DNA of 64,000 bases. Source: Deltaproteobacteria bacterium. GTDB lineage: Bacteria > UBA10199 > JADGCS01. Position numbers and translations under genes: made by a program. Numbering within the stretch: position 1 is the first letter of the stretch; the number at the start of each line of letters is the position of its first letter. The notes below the pieces were generated by a model. It had not been told where the DNA came from. It did not search any database and saw only the letters and a program-made list of their open reading frames with translations. Positions 1-7,759 of this stretch are shown piece after piece. The stretch spans positions 185,864 to 249,863 of the forward strand of contig JACKPK010000002.1 of the NCBI GenBank assembly GCA_024233595.1, written 5' to 3'.

Positions 1-230
1 ACCTGCCTCTTATTGATGCGCAGCAGGTGCCGGTGAAAGGCAAGACCATGATTCAGCTTTCGCACGCGCGTGCCGAACAAAATCAGGATTTTATGGGCGT
101 TGGCGTGAACTGGGAACAGTCGCCGTCGGCATTGCAACCCTGCGGGCATGTGCTGGGCGGATTTGACTTCGCACGCGAAAAATGTGGCTTTGGAATCAGC
201 CTGATTTCAGCCCATAAGTCGTTAAATTAA
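1..230 (+). CDS. C-terminal part of an unknown protein (5' end outside window)
   Basis: The reading frame is open from the left edge (first full codon at base 3) to the TAA at 228-230 and encodes about 75 residues, including short stretches such as WEQSPSALQPCGHVLGG and FDFAREKCGFGIS. I do not recognise the family. No signal peptide or domain motif can be judged without the N-terminus. A GTG at base 27 could start a 67-residue protein, but the frame stays open upstream, so a truncated longer gene is more likely. It is separated by 166 bp from the kinase operon that follows. Confidence 0.5.
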   Translation, partial: LPLIDAQQVPVKGKTMIQLSHARAEQNQDFMGVGVNWEQSPSALQPCGHVLGGFDFAREKCGFGISLISAHKSLN

Positions 231-287
231 TAACGCTTTCTTGCTAGCGACAAGCTAAGCAAATTTGTGCCAAAAAATTGTCAAAAG

Positions 288-323
288 AGGATGGACAAGA
301 CCGTCAAGTCTCTGTACCATCCT
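288..323 (+). other. Two-part hairpin in the leader of the kinase operon
   Basis: AGGATGG (288-294) pairs with CCATCCT (317-323), and within it AGAC (298-301) pairs with GTCT (308-311), giving a stem with an internal loop. No T-run follows, so it does not look like an intrinsic terminator. It lies about 74 bp before the kinase start codon and could be part of the 5' UTR or an operator. No function is established. Confidence 0.35.
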
Positions 324-396
324 GAAAAAGGTGTCATCCAATTGATGATTTATACGACTTTTGGTTGGTCACATTCTTATTTTGATAAGGGATAAA

Positions 397-1572
397 ATGG
401 CAGAAAAGAATCAGTCTGCAGGTCAAAGCGCTGAACTGGGAACTTTGCAAAAGCGAGTGGCCGAGTTGGAGCAATTGGTCGAGGTCATTTCTCGCAGCAA
501 GAACATGTGGGAAACCACCTTCGATGTCATCAGCGATCCGGTGCTTGTGATCAATCCCGACTTTTCGATTTCTCGTGCTAACAAGGCACTGGCTAAGGCT
601 TGTGATTTAGACATCCGCCAGGTTGTGGGGCAAAAATGCTACAAGGTTTTTGCTGGACGGGAAGCGCCGTGTGAAAAATGCCCGGTGTCAGACACCATTA
701 AAAGCACGGTGCCACACAGTTCCGAATTAGAACCATTTAAAAATAATCGTCAGTATCATGTGAACGCGTACTCGGCTCATCATTTATTTTCAGAAAACGA
801 CGAGAGCATTGTTTTGCATTACCGCGACATCACCGATGAAAAATTCCTGCACAAAAAACTCATGCACAGTGAAAAAATGGCGGCCGTGGGAACCTTGGCT
901 GGTGGCATTGCGCACGAGGTTAACAATCCGCTCGGTGGCATTTTGGCATTTGTGCAATTGGTGATGCGTCAATTGCCCGATGATCACAGCTCGCAAGAAG
1001 ACCTTAAAGAAATTGAAGACGCAGCTTTGCGTTGCAAAAAAATAGTACGCAATCTTTTGGATTTTTCTCGGCAAGAATTTCAAGAAGCCATGGATGCGGT
1101 GCGCTTGGATGAAGTGGTGCAAAAAACACTGGGCATGGTGCGGCTTAATGCCAAACAAGCTGATGTTGAACTCACTCTTGATCTTAAAGAAGATCTGCCA
1201 AGCATTCACGGCGACTTTAACAAACTTCAGCAGGTGTTATTGAATTTGGTGGGCAATGCTTTGCATGCCATGAAAAACTGTCAGGCGCGTAAGTTAAGCC
1301 TGTCGACCTTTTGCAATCCAGAGCAATCCAAAATCTTTTTGCAGGTGCAAGATTCGGGAACGGGAATCGACAAAAAAGTTTTGAATCGTATTTTTGATCC
1401 CTATTACACCACCAAAGGCCAAGGAGAAGGCACCGGTTTGGGACTTTCGATCACGTATAAAATTATTCAAGAACATCACGGCAAGATCGATGTGGAAAGT
1501 GAACTCAACAAAGGCACGACCATCACGATTTCTTTTCCAGCGATCCGCAATATTCAGGAGACAAGCATATGA
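397..1572 (+). CDS. PAS-domain sensor histidine kinase (NtrB-like)
   Basis: This is a 391-residue soluble two-component kinase without membrane segments. A PAS domain (about residues 35-150) contains a Cys cluster (C-Y-K-V-F...P-C-E-K-C-P) often seen in this PAS type. The phosphoacceptor region GGIAHEVNNPL carries His173. It is followed by an N-box (LNLVGNALHAM), a G1 box (DSGTGI) and a G2 box (GEGTGLGL). The ATG at 397 is chosen because AAGGGA precedes it at good spacing; a TTG at 361 would add 12 residues without a clear ribosome site. The stop overlaps the next start (ATGA), so it is probably translationally coupled to the NtrC-type regulator, its likely phosphorylation partner. The stimulus is unknown. 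Confidence 0.9.
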   Translation: MAEKNQSAGQSAELGTLQKRVAELEQLVEVISRSKNMWETTFDVISDPVLVINPDFSISRANKALAKACDLDIRQVVGQKCYKVFAGREAPCEKCPVSDTIKSTVPHSSELEPFKNNRQYHVNAYSAHHLFSENDESIVLHYRDITDEKFLHKKLMHSEKMAAVGTLAGGIAHEVNNPLGGILAFVQLVMRQLPDDHSSQEDLKEIEDAALRCKKIVRNLLDFSRQEFQEAMDAVRLDEVVQKTLGMVRLNAKQADVELTLDLKEDLPSIHGDFNKLQQVLLNLVGNALHAMKNCQARKLSLSTFCNPEQSKIFLQVQDSGTGIDKKVLNRIFDPYYTTKGQGEGTGLGLSITYKIIQEHHGKIDVESELNKGTTITISFPAIRNIQETSI

Positions 1573-3002
1573 AGGCAAAAATCCTCGTTGTTGATGACGA
1601 ATCAGCAATCAGAAAGGCATTGAGCAAGTTTTTAACAACGCTCGATTACGATGTTGATTCGGCTGGCGATGGCGCAGAAGCGATCGAAAAAGCCAAAGAC
1701 AAAATTTACGATTTGGTGATCTCTGATCTCATGATGCCCAATATGTCGGGCATTGAGCTCATTGCCAAACTCAAAGAAATGCACCCAAACATCATCTCGA
1801 TCATCATGACGGGTTTTGGAACCATCGAAAGTGCGGTCGAAGCCATTAAAGCGGGGGCCTTTCACTACATCACCAAACCTTTTGAGCTAGACGATGTCGC
1901 TATGTTGGTTGAAAAGGCACTGCGTTTTAAATCCTTAGAAGCAGACAACGCGCGTTTGGCAAAACAGGTTAAAGACAAATACAATTTTGAAAACATTGTG
2001 GGTTGCTCTGATGCGCTTCGCGATGTCTTTAAAATGGTTGAACGTGTTGCCGAAACTGATTCCAACGTTTTGATTTTGGGCGAAAGTGGCACGGGCAAAG
2101 AACTCATTGCGCGTGCGATTCATTTTAATAGTCCTCGTCAAAACAAACCTTTGATTCCCATTAACTGTGGTGCGATTCCCGAGAATCTTTTAGAAACCGA
2201 GCTTTTTGGTTACGTAAAAGGCGCTTTCACGGGAGCGTCTCATTCTCAGGTGGGTAAGTTTGAAGTCGCAAATGGTGGCACCATTTTCTTAGACGAAATT
2301 GGCGACATGAGCTTAAAGTTGCAAGTGAAGCTTTTGCGCGTGTTGCAAGAAAAGCAATTTGAACCTGTTGGTTCGACCAAAACCATTCGTGCTGATGTGA
2401 GGGTGATTGCTGCTACACATCAAAACTTAGAAGAGCTGGTTGCCAAAGGCGAGTTCAGAGAAGATCTTTTTTATCGTCTTAACGTGATCCCGATCACGGT
2501 GCCTTCGCTTCGCGATCGCATCTCGGACGTGCCTTTGCTTGTGGATCATTTTATTAAAAAATTCACGCAAGCCAATCAGCTAGCAACGCCAGACATTAAC
2601 GATGAAGTCATGAACGCTCTCATGAGCTACAAGTGGCCAGGCAATGTGCGCGAACTCGAAAACACCATTGAACGTTTGGTGGTTTTGCGACCAGGCCAAC
2701 ATGTGCGTTTGTCTGATTTGCCAGATAAATTTTCTGAAATGACCAACTCGTTTTTTATCAAATCGGGTTTTAGTTTTCCTGAATCAGGAATTTCTTTAAA
2801 ACATGTCGTGGAAGATTTTGAAAACACATTGATCTGCAAAGCTTTGGACAAAACAGGCTGGAACAAAAACCAAGCAGCCAATTTGTTAAAACTCAATCGC
2901 ACGACTTTGGTCGAAAAGATCAAAAAGAAAAAACTATCTAAACCCAAAAAGGTGGAACGAATTAAATTGGCATCTGTGCATCCGTTAAGGCCACACTCAT
3001 GA
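1569..3002 (+). CDS. NtrC-family sigma-54-dependent response regulator
   Basis: A 477-residue activator of RpoN-dependent promoters. The receiver (about 1-120) keeps D9/D10, phosphoacceptor D53, T80 and K102. The AAA+ domain has Walker A GESGTGKE (170-177), the sigma-54-contacting GAFTGA loop (217-222), a Walker B region ending in FLDEIGD and the FREDLFYRLNV arginine-finger region. A Fis-type helix-turn-helix lies at the C-terminus (NKNQAANLLKLNRTTL). All key residues are intact, so this should be the active member of the cassette, phosphorylated by the kinase upstream, whose stop codon it overlaps. Its C-terminal codons overlap the next gene by four bases. Confidence 0.95.
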   Translation: MKAKILVVDDESAIRKALSKFLTTLDYDVDSAGDGAEAIEKAKDKIYDLVISDLMMPNMSGIELIAKLKEMHPNIISIIMTGFGTIESAVEAIKAGAFHYITKPFELDDVAMLVEKALRFKSLEADNARLAKQVKDKYNFENIVGCSDALRDVFKMVERVAETDSNVLILGESGTGKELIARAIHFNSPRQNKPLIPINCGAIPENLLETELFGYVKGAFTGASHSQVGKFEVANGGTIFLDEIGDMSLKLQVKLLRVLQEKQFEPVGSTKTIRADVRVIAATHQNLEELVAKGEFREDLFYRLNVIPITVPSLRDRISDVPLLVDHFIKKFTQANQLATPDINDEVMNALMSYKWPGNVRELENTIERLVVLRPGQHVRLSDLPDKFSEMTNSFFIKSGFSFPESGISLKHVVEDFENTLICKALDKTGWNKNQAANLLKLNRTTLVEKIKKKKLSKPKKVERIKLASVHPLRPHS

Positions 3003-4330
3003 TCGATTTTTTGTTGCTCACAAAAGACGAGCGTCTGCAAGAGGCGGTCAAGAGTGACGCTCTTTCCAAAGAGCTTTCCATTCAATTTTGTGATTCTTAC
3101 GAAACTTTTTTGGATCAGATCGATACACAGCCTTTTGGCTTCGTGTTTGTCGATTTGGAAAAATCAGCAACACAGCCTTTGCCTCTTTTAGAATGGCTCG
3201 AAACCTGCCAGCTTCCCTCAAAGATTGGCGTGATTTGCGAAGAGTCTTATGGTCGCGAGGTGTTGGCAAGTTTGCGCCTGGGCGTTGACTGCGTTTTATC
3301 CAAAGAAAATTTATTGCAGAATAACAGCTTTGTGAGCCGTTTGCAGGACTTGCTTGTGCAACAACAAGATGCCTTGGCGGATTCGTTTAGGCCCTTTGTT
3401 TTTCAAAACAAAACTGAACATTTTGTGGTGTGTAGCGAGCATAGTCGTCATTTGCACGATCGCTTGCGAGCAGAACAAAAACATCATTTGCCTTTGCTTT
3501 TGCAGGGCGAAATCGGGGTGGGAAAAAGTTTTTTTGTAAAAGCCTTGGCCGCTGATTCTTGTTTTTCTGATTTGATGATTTTTGATGTTGAATCAAAAGA
3601 TCAGAGCGCATTTTTTAGTCAGCAGTTGCAGGTGCTAATCCAAAACAGTCAAAAAAAATCAGGCCCCTTGCTTTGGTATTTTCCAGAGATTCAAAAACTC
3701 ACTGCCGAATTGCAAGAGGTGTTGGCTCAGTATCTTTCTAGTGGTGAATTTTTATTCAATGGTTTGGCTTGTGTGCATCCGGTCAAAATCGTGGCTTCTT
3801 ATCAGGACGATTTTGAAGACATTTTGGATAAAAATAAATTCAAAGAAGATTTGTACTGGCATTTTGCAAAACGAACAGTGTCTTTTAAATCCATTTCGCA
3901 GCGCAAAGAAGATTTAAAAGCTTTGTTGCAATACTGGCTCAGTGAACTTTGGAAGCAAGAGCAGCAATATCATTATTTGTCTTTGGATGCGTTGGAATCC
4001 TTAATGGATTACAATTGGGAACAGAATATTTCTGGATTGCGCCAAGCTTTTGATCAAATGATTCAAAACGCCAAACAAAGTATGGTGACCGGAAAAGCTT
4101 TACCAGAGGCTGTTTTGGTAAAAAGTTATTACTGCGAACCACACGATGACCTGGATTTGTCAGATTTAAATTACAACGATGCCAAGAAAAGGATGTTGAA
4201 TAATTTTCATCGGGATTATATTTTTTCTCTCTTAAAAAAATCGAATGATAATCTCACAGTAGCTGCGGAAAAAGCCGAAATGGATCGCAGTAATTTTAAA
4301 AAGATCATCAAGAAGTATGAGTTGATGTGA
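2999..4330 (+). CDS. Degenerate NtrC-like regulator lacking the GAFTGA loop
   Basis: 443 residues with NtrC architecture: receiver-like N-terminus retaining D52 (FVFVDLE), a central AAA+-like domain and a C-terminal Fis-type helix-turn-helix (NLTVAAEKAEMDRSNFKK). Walker A is recognisable (GEIGVGKS, 170-177), but the segment that should hold GAFTGA is missing. The Walker B region reads LLWYFPEIQ in place of LFLDEI, and the finger region reads FKEDLYWHFAKR. By analogy with the family it should bind DNA and perhaps nucleotide but be unable to contact sigma-54. It may act as a repressor, a hetero-oligomer partner or an anti-activator. It is coupled by ATGA overlap to the intact regulator upstream. 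Confidence 0.75.
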   Translation: MIDFLLLTKDERLQEAVKSDALSKELSIQFCDSYETFLDQIDTQPFGFVFVDLEKSATQPLPLLEWLETCQLPSKIGVICEESYGREVLASLRLGVDCVLSKENLLQNNSFVSRLQDLLVQQQDALADSFRPFVFQNKTEHFVVCSEHSRHLHDRLRAEQKHHLPLLLQGEIGVGKSFFVKALAADSCFSDLMIFDVESKDQSAFFSQQLQVLIQNSQKKSGPLLWYFPEIQKLTAELQEVLAQYLSSGEFLFNGLACVHPVKIVASYQDDFEDILDKNKFKEDLYWHFAKRTVSFKSISQRKEDLKALLQYWLSELWKQEQQYHYLSLDALESLMDYNWEQNISGLRQAFDQMIQNAKQSMVTGKALPEAVLVKSYYCEPHDDLDLSDLNYNDAKKRMLNNFHRDYIFSLLKKSNDNLTVAAEKAEMDRSNFKKIIKKYELM

Positions 4331-4343
4331 AGATAGGGCTAGG

Positions 4344-5726
4344 ATGAGTAAACAAAAAATTGCCGTCGTTGGTGATTGGGACGAAGGCATTGAACACATA
4401 AAATCAGCGTTGTTAGAAGGTGGCTACGAACCCATGGTCATTGATTTATCAGATTTGCGTGCGACCGTGCGCAAGCGTGGGTCAGATGTCATGATTTTAG
4501 TGGTCAAAGAATCTTCTGATGCTGTTTTGCAAAAAATCAAAGATGTGCAGCGCATCAACGAAGCTTTGCCTTTGTTTCTTTATTCTAACGATGTCGACGT
4601 GCGCTTTATTGTTTCTGCTGTTAAACAAGGTGTAAATGATTTTTTTGTGCCTCCTTTAGACACCAAAGCGTTCGTCCAAAGAGTCGATCGCGAATTGCAT
4701 CTTTATCAACTCACTAAAAAAATCTTCATGACCAATAGTTCACAGGTGGATGATTTTCGTTTTGAGCGCATGATTGGCCGTTCCAAAGCCATGCAGGATA
4801 ACTTTCAGATGATTGCTGCTGTGGCCAAATCCAACGCAACGGTTTTGATCACGGGTGAATCAGGTGTGGGTAAAGAGCTTGTGGCGCGCGCAATTCATCG
4901 TTGTTCCGAAAGAGCTGCCGAGCGTTTTGTCGACATTAACTGTGGTGCGATTCCCAACGAACTTTTAGAAAACGAACTTTTTGGTCACGAAAAGGGCGCT
5001 TTTACTGGTGCTCATAAAATGTACCAAGGCAGTTTTGAAGTCGCGCATCGCGGGTCTTTGTTTTTAGACGAGATCAGCGAAATGGACGTGATGTTGCAAG
5101 TTAAGTTGTTACGAGCTCTTCAAGAACGCACAATTAACCGTATTGGTAGCAACGACACAATTAAGGTTGATGTGCGTATCATCGCTGCGACCAACCGTAA
5201 TTTAATGCAACAAATTGAGCAGGGACGTTTTCGTGAAGATCTTTTTTACCGATTGAATGTTGTGAACATCGACATCCCATCGTTGCGTGAAAGACGAGAA
5301 GACATCCCTTTGCTTGCTAAGCATTTCTTGGAGTACTACTCCGCAAAAAATAACCGTATCTTTTTGGACTTTTCGACTGATGCCATGGAAGCGCTCATCA
5401 ATTACGATTGGCCAGGCAACGTGCGCGAACTCGAGAACACCATTGAACGTTTGGTTGTCTTGCACGACAGCTCAGAGGTTAAGCTCAAGCATTTGCCGCC
5501 AAATATCCAAAAGGTTGATTGCTCTATTGGGTATTCCAACGAAACCGTGGCGCCGCGTGCCGATAACAACGTGATCCCTTTGGAAGACTTAGAACGTCGT
5601 GCCATTGAAGCGGCCTTGATTAAATTTCAAGGCAACATCACCGTGGCTGCAAAAAAATTAAAAATTGGACAAGCCACTTTGTACCGCAAGGTTAAAAAGT
5701 TTGGTTTGCAGAACCCAAACAATTAA
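4344..5726 (+). CDS. Sigma-54-dependent activator with a pseudo-receiver
   Basis: A 460-residue bacterial enhancer-binding protein. The AAA+ domain is canonical: GESGVGKE (171-178), GAFTGA (218-223), FLDEISE and FREDLFYRLNV. A Fis-type DNA-binding helix-turn-helix (NITVAAKKLKIGQATLYR) lies at the C-terminus. The N-terminal domain has the receiver fold pattern, but the phosphoacceptor position is occupied by Val53 (ILVVKES) and the conserved Lys-Pro is replaced by Pro-Pro (FFVPPL). Control by phosphorylation is therefore unlikely; protein-protein or constitutive control is more plausible. The start is preceded by AGGGCTAGG, 13 bp after the previous stop. It may act on the same promoters as the first regulator. 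Confidence 0.9.
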   Translation: MSKQKIAVVGDWDEGIEHIKSALLEGGYEPMVIDLSDLRATVRKRGSDVMILVVKESSDAVLQKIKDVQRINEALPLFLYSNDVDVRFIVSAVKQGVNDFFVPPLDTKAFVQRVDRELHLYQLTKKIFMTNSSQVDDFRFERMIGRSKAMQDNFQMIAAVAKSNATVLITGESGVGKELVARAIHRCSERAAERFVDINCGAIPNELLENELFGHEKGAFTGAHKMYQGSFEVAHRGSLFLDEISEMDVMLQVKLLRALQERTINRIGSNDTIKVDVRIIAATNRNLMQQIEQGRFREDLFYRLNVVNIDIPSLRERREDIPLLAKHFLEYYSAKNNRIFLDFSTDAMEALINYDWPGNVRELENTIERLVVLHDSSEVKLKHLPPNIQKVDCSIGYSNETVAPRADNNVIPLEDLERRAIEAALIKFQGNITVAAKKLKIGQATLYRKVKKFGLQNPNN

Positions 5727-5738
5727 ACAGGAACAAGC

Positions 5739-6077
5739 ATGATTAAAGACATTAAAATCGATCAAGAAGTGGCTGTGGTAAGTTTAGAAGGCTCGCTCGA
5801 TGTTTCTCAACAAAAGGATTTTAAAACACAGATCATGAATGTGGCCGAAAAGCAGGAAAAAGACATCGTGTTGGATTTTTCCTCGGTTAATTTTATTGAT
5901 AGCTCTTGTTTAGGGGCTTTGGTGGCTGTGACCAAAACTTTGCAAAGCGCCGAAGGCGACATCAAACTTTCGCATTTATCAGATGATGTGCGCTCTATTT
6001 TTCAGATCACCAGGCTCGATAAGATTTTTGAAATCTACGACGACAACAAGCAAGCAGTAGAGGCCTTTTACCGCTAG
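5739..6077 (+). CDS. STAS-domain anti-sigma-factor-antagonist-like protein
   Basis: 112 residues covering one STAS domain of the SpoIIAA/RsbV type. The signature DFSSVNFIDSSCLGALVA contains the serine that is phosphorylated in characterised homologues. In such partner switches the dephosphorylated STAS protein sequesters a HATPase kinase. The gene immediately downstream encodes both a HATPase domain and a PP2C phosphatase, so kinase, antagonist and phosphatase are all present in two adjacent genes. It lies 12 bp after the sigma-54 activator, in the same operon. The final target is not encoded here: no SigB/SigF-type sigma factor is adjacent. Confidence 0.88.
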   Translation: MIKDIKIDQEVAVVSLEGSLDVSQQKDFKTQIMNVAEKQEKDIVLDFSSVNFIDSSCLGALVAVTKTLQSAEGDIKLSHLSDDVRSIFQITRLDKIFEIYDDNKQAVEAFYR

Positions 6078-6082
6078 GTCAG

Positions 6083-7744
6083 ATGAAGAACTCTGTAAAA
6101 TTCCGTGTTGTTTCCAATGACGACATTGTTCCTGTGTTTGAACAATCACTAAAGAGTCTTGTGCAAAAATTCTCTTCTTTGCACTTATCAAGACAGTTGC
6201 ATGCCGATCTTAAACTCGCTTTTGTCGAAGCCGTTGCCAATGCCACCCGACACGCCAAAGAATTAGACAACACAGGAGCCGTTTGTGGACGTTTTGTTTT
6301 AACAGACCGCCTCATTGGTTTTGATGTGGAAGATCATGGGCTGGGTTTTGACATTGCTAAAATCGAGGCTCCTAGTTTTGATAACTGGAAAGACTGTGGC
6401 CGCGGGGTTTTTTTGCTCAAACAGCTGGGTGAAAAAGTTGAATACAAAATTCAGAAAACCAAAAATGTTTTAAAGTTTCGACGTGTGCTTTTTGGCCGTG
6501 CTCATTCTCAAGAGATCGATCTGATTTACGAGCTTAGTCAGATCATTATTAGCGAAGCCTCTTTAGAAGAAGTGTATCAAACCATTTTGGAGCGCGCTTT
6601 AAGTGTGTTTAAGGTTGAACGCGCTTCTATTTTGATTTTTGATGAAAAGATCAATCGCCTCAAACTGGTTGCTAGTCGCGGTATTTCTCAAGATGTAAAA
6701 GATTCTGTTCAAGTGCGTTCTGGGGATGGGGTGAGTGGTTTTGTGTTTAAGCACGCACGTCCTTTGCTCATTGAAGACATCGATAAAGACGATCACGCTA
6801 TTGAAAAAAAGGAACATTACAAAACCCGTTCTTTTATTTCGGCCCCCATGATTTTGCAGCCTCTGCGTTTGGACGAAAGACCCATTGGTGTGATCAACCT
6901 GACTGACCGCAAAGATGGAAAACGTTTTTCTAAAAAAGATCTTAAAATTTTATCGACCATTGCCAACCAAGCCATGGCTTGCTTGCACATCCGGCATCTT
7001 GTGGAAGAGGTGCGTGAGGCCGAAAGTTTAAAAATCGAAATGGAGCAGATTCGCCAGATCCAAGAATCTTATTTGCCAAGTGAATCTCCTCAAGTTCCTG
7101 GCTACGATATGGCTGGACTTTGTGATATGGCGCAATCGGTTGGTGGTGATTACTTTGATTATATTTTTGTGAATGATCGCCTTTATCTTGTTGTGGCTGA
7201 TGTTTGCGGGCACAACATGTCCAGCGCGGTCACCATGGTGAATTTTAGAGCGCAGCTCAGGGCGGTACTTTCTTTTGGTTACGACCCTGCGGAAGTTTTG
7301 CGTCGTCTCAATGTGTCTTTGTTTGAGGATTTAGGCAAGCTGGGGCAGTTTGTTTCTTGTGTTTTGATGGAGCTTGATCCGAGCACGGGGCAAATCATCT
7401 GGTCCAATGCGGGTCATTACTTGCCTGAGTTTTTATCGGGTCAGGTTGTGGTTTCTGATTCTGGTTTGGTTTTGGGTGTTGATGCCGACGAGCGTTACGA
7501 AAACTATGTCGGGCAGATTGATCCTGGCCAAGGCTTAGTGCTTTACACCGATGGTGTGGTGGAGAGCATGGACAAAGACAGCAAACTTTTTGGTGTGTCT
7601 CGATTGCAAGAGCTTCTTAAAAACCAGACCTCAAAAGTGAGTAGCAAAGATTTTGTGCGCGATCTTCTTGATCGTGTGATTGCGTATCGCGATCCGTCAA
7701 AGATTCTCGATGATGTCACCATTGTGTGCTTGCAACGACAATAA
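6083..7744 (+). CDS. HATPase (RsbW-like)-GAF-PP2C (SpoIIE/RsbU-like) fusion
   Basis: 553 residues with three parts. Residues about 25-135 form a HATPase_c_2 domain of anti-sigma kinase type (EAVANATRHA N-box, VEDHGLGFD, GRGVFLLKQLG). Residues about 145-300 form a GAF domain, followed by a short helical linker. Residues about 335-553 form a SpoIIE-type PP2C phosphatase with metal-binding aspartates in GGDYFD, VADVCGH, LYTDGV and DDVTIV. Kinase and opposing phosphatase are thus on one chain, next to their probable STAS substrate (5 bp upstream). The GAF domain could set the balance by ligand binding. No membrane segment is seen, so it should be cytoplasmic. Confidence 0.9.
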   Translation: MKNSVKFRVVSNDDIVPVFEQSLKSLVQKFSSLHLSRQLHADLKLAFVEAVANATRHAKELDNTGAVCGRFVLTDRLIGFDVEDHGLGFDIAKIEAPSFDNWKDCGRGVFLLKQLGEKVEYKIQKTKNVLKFRRVLFGRAHSQEIDLIYELSQIIISEASLEEVYQTILERALSVFKVERASILIFDEKINRLKLVASRGISQDVKDSVQVRSGDGVSGFVFKHARPLLIEDIDKDDHAIEKKEHYKTRSFISAPMILQPLRLDERPIGVINLTDRKDGKRFSKKDLKILSTIANQAMACLHIRHLVEEVREAESLKIEMEQIRQIQESYLPSESPQVPGYDMAGLCDMAQSVGGDYFDYIFVNDRLYLVVADVCGHNMSSAVTMVNFRAQLRAVLSFGYDPAEVLRRLNVSLFEDLGKLGQFVSCVLMELDPSTGQIIWSNAGHYLPEFLSGQVVVSDSGLVLGVDADERYENYVGQIDPGQGLVLYTDGVVESMDKDSKLFGVSRLQELLKNQTSKVSSKDFVRDLLDRVIAYRDPSKILDDVTIVCLQRQ

Positions 7745-7759
7745 CAACACAGAGGTTTC

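Noticed and set aside
259..272. Minus-strand TGGCACAAATTTGC resembling a sigma-54 promoter
   Set aside because: GG and GC are nine rather than ten bases apart, which sigma-54 does not tolerate well, and no minus-strand gene lies downstream.
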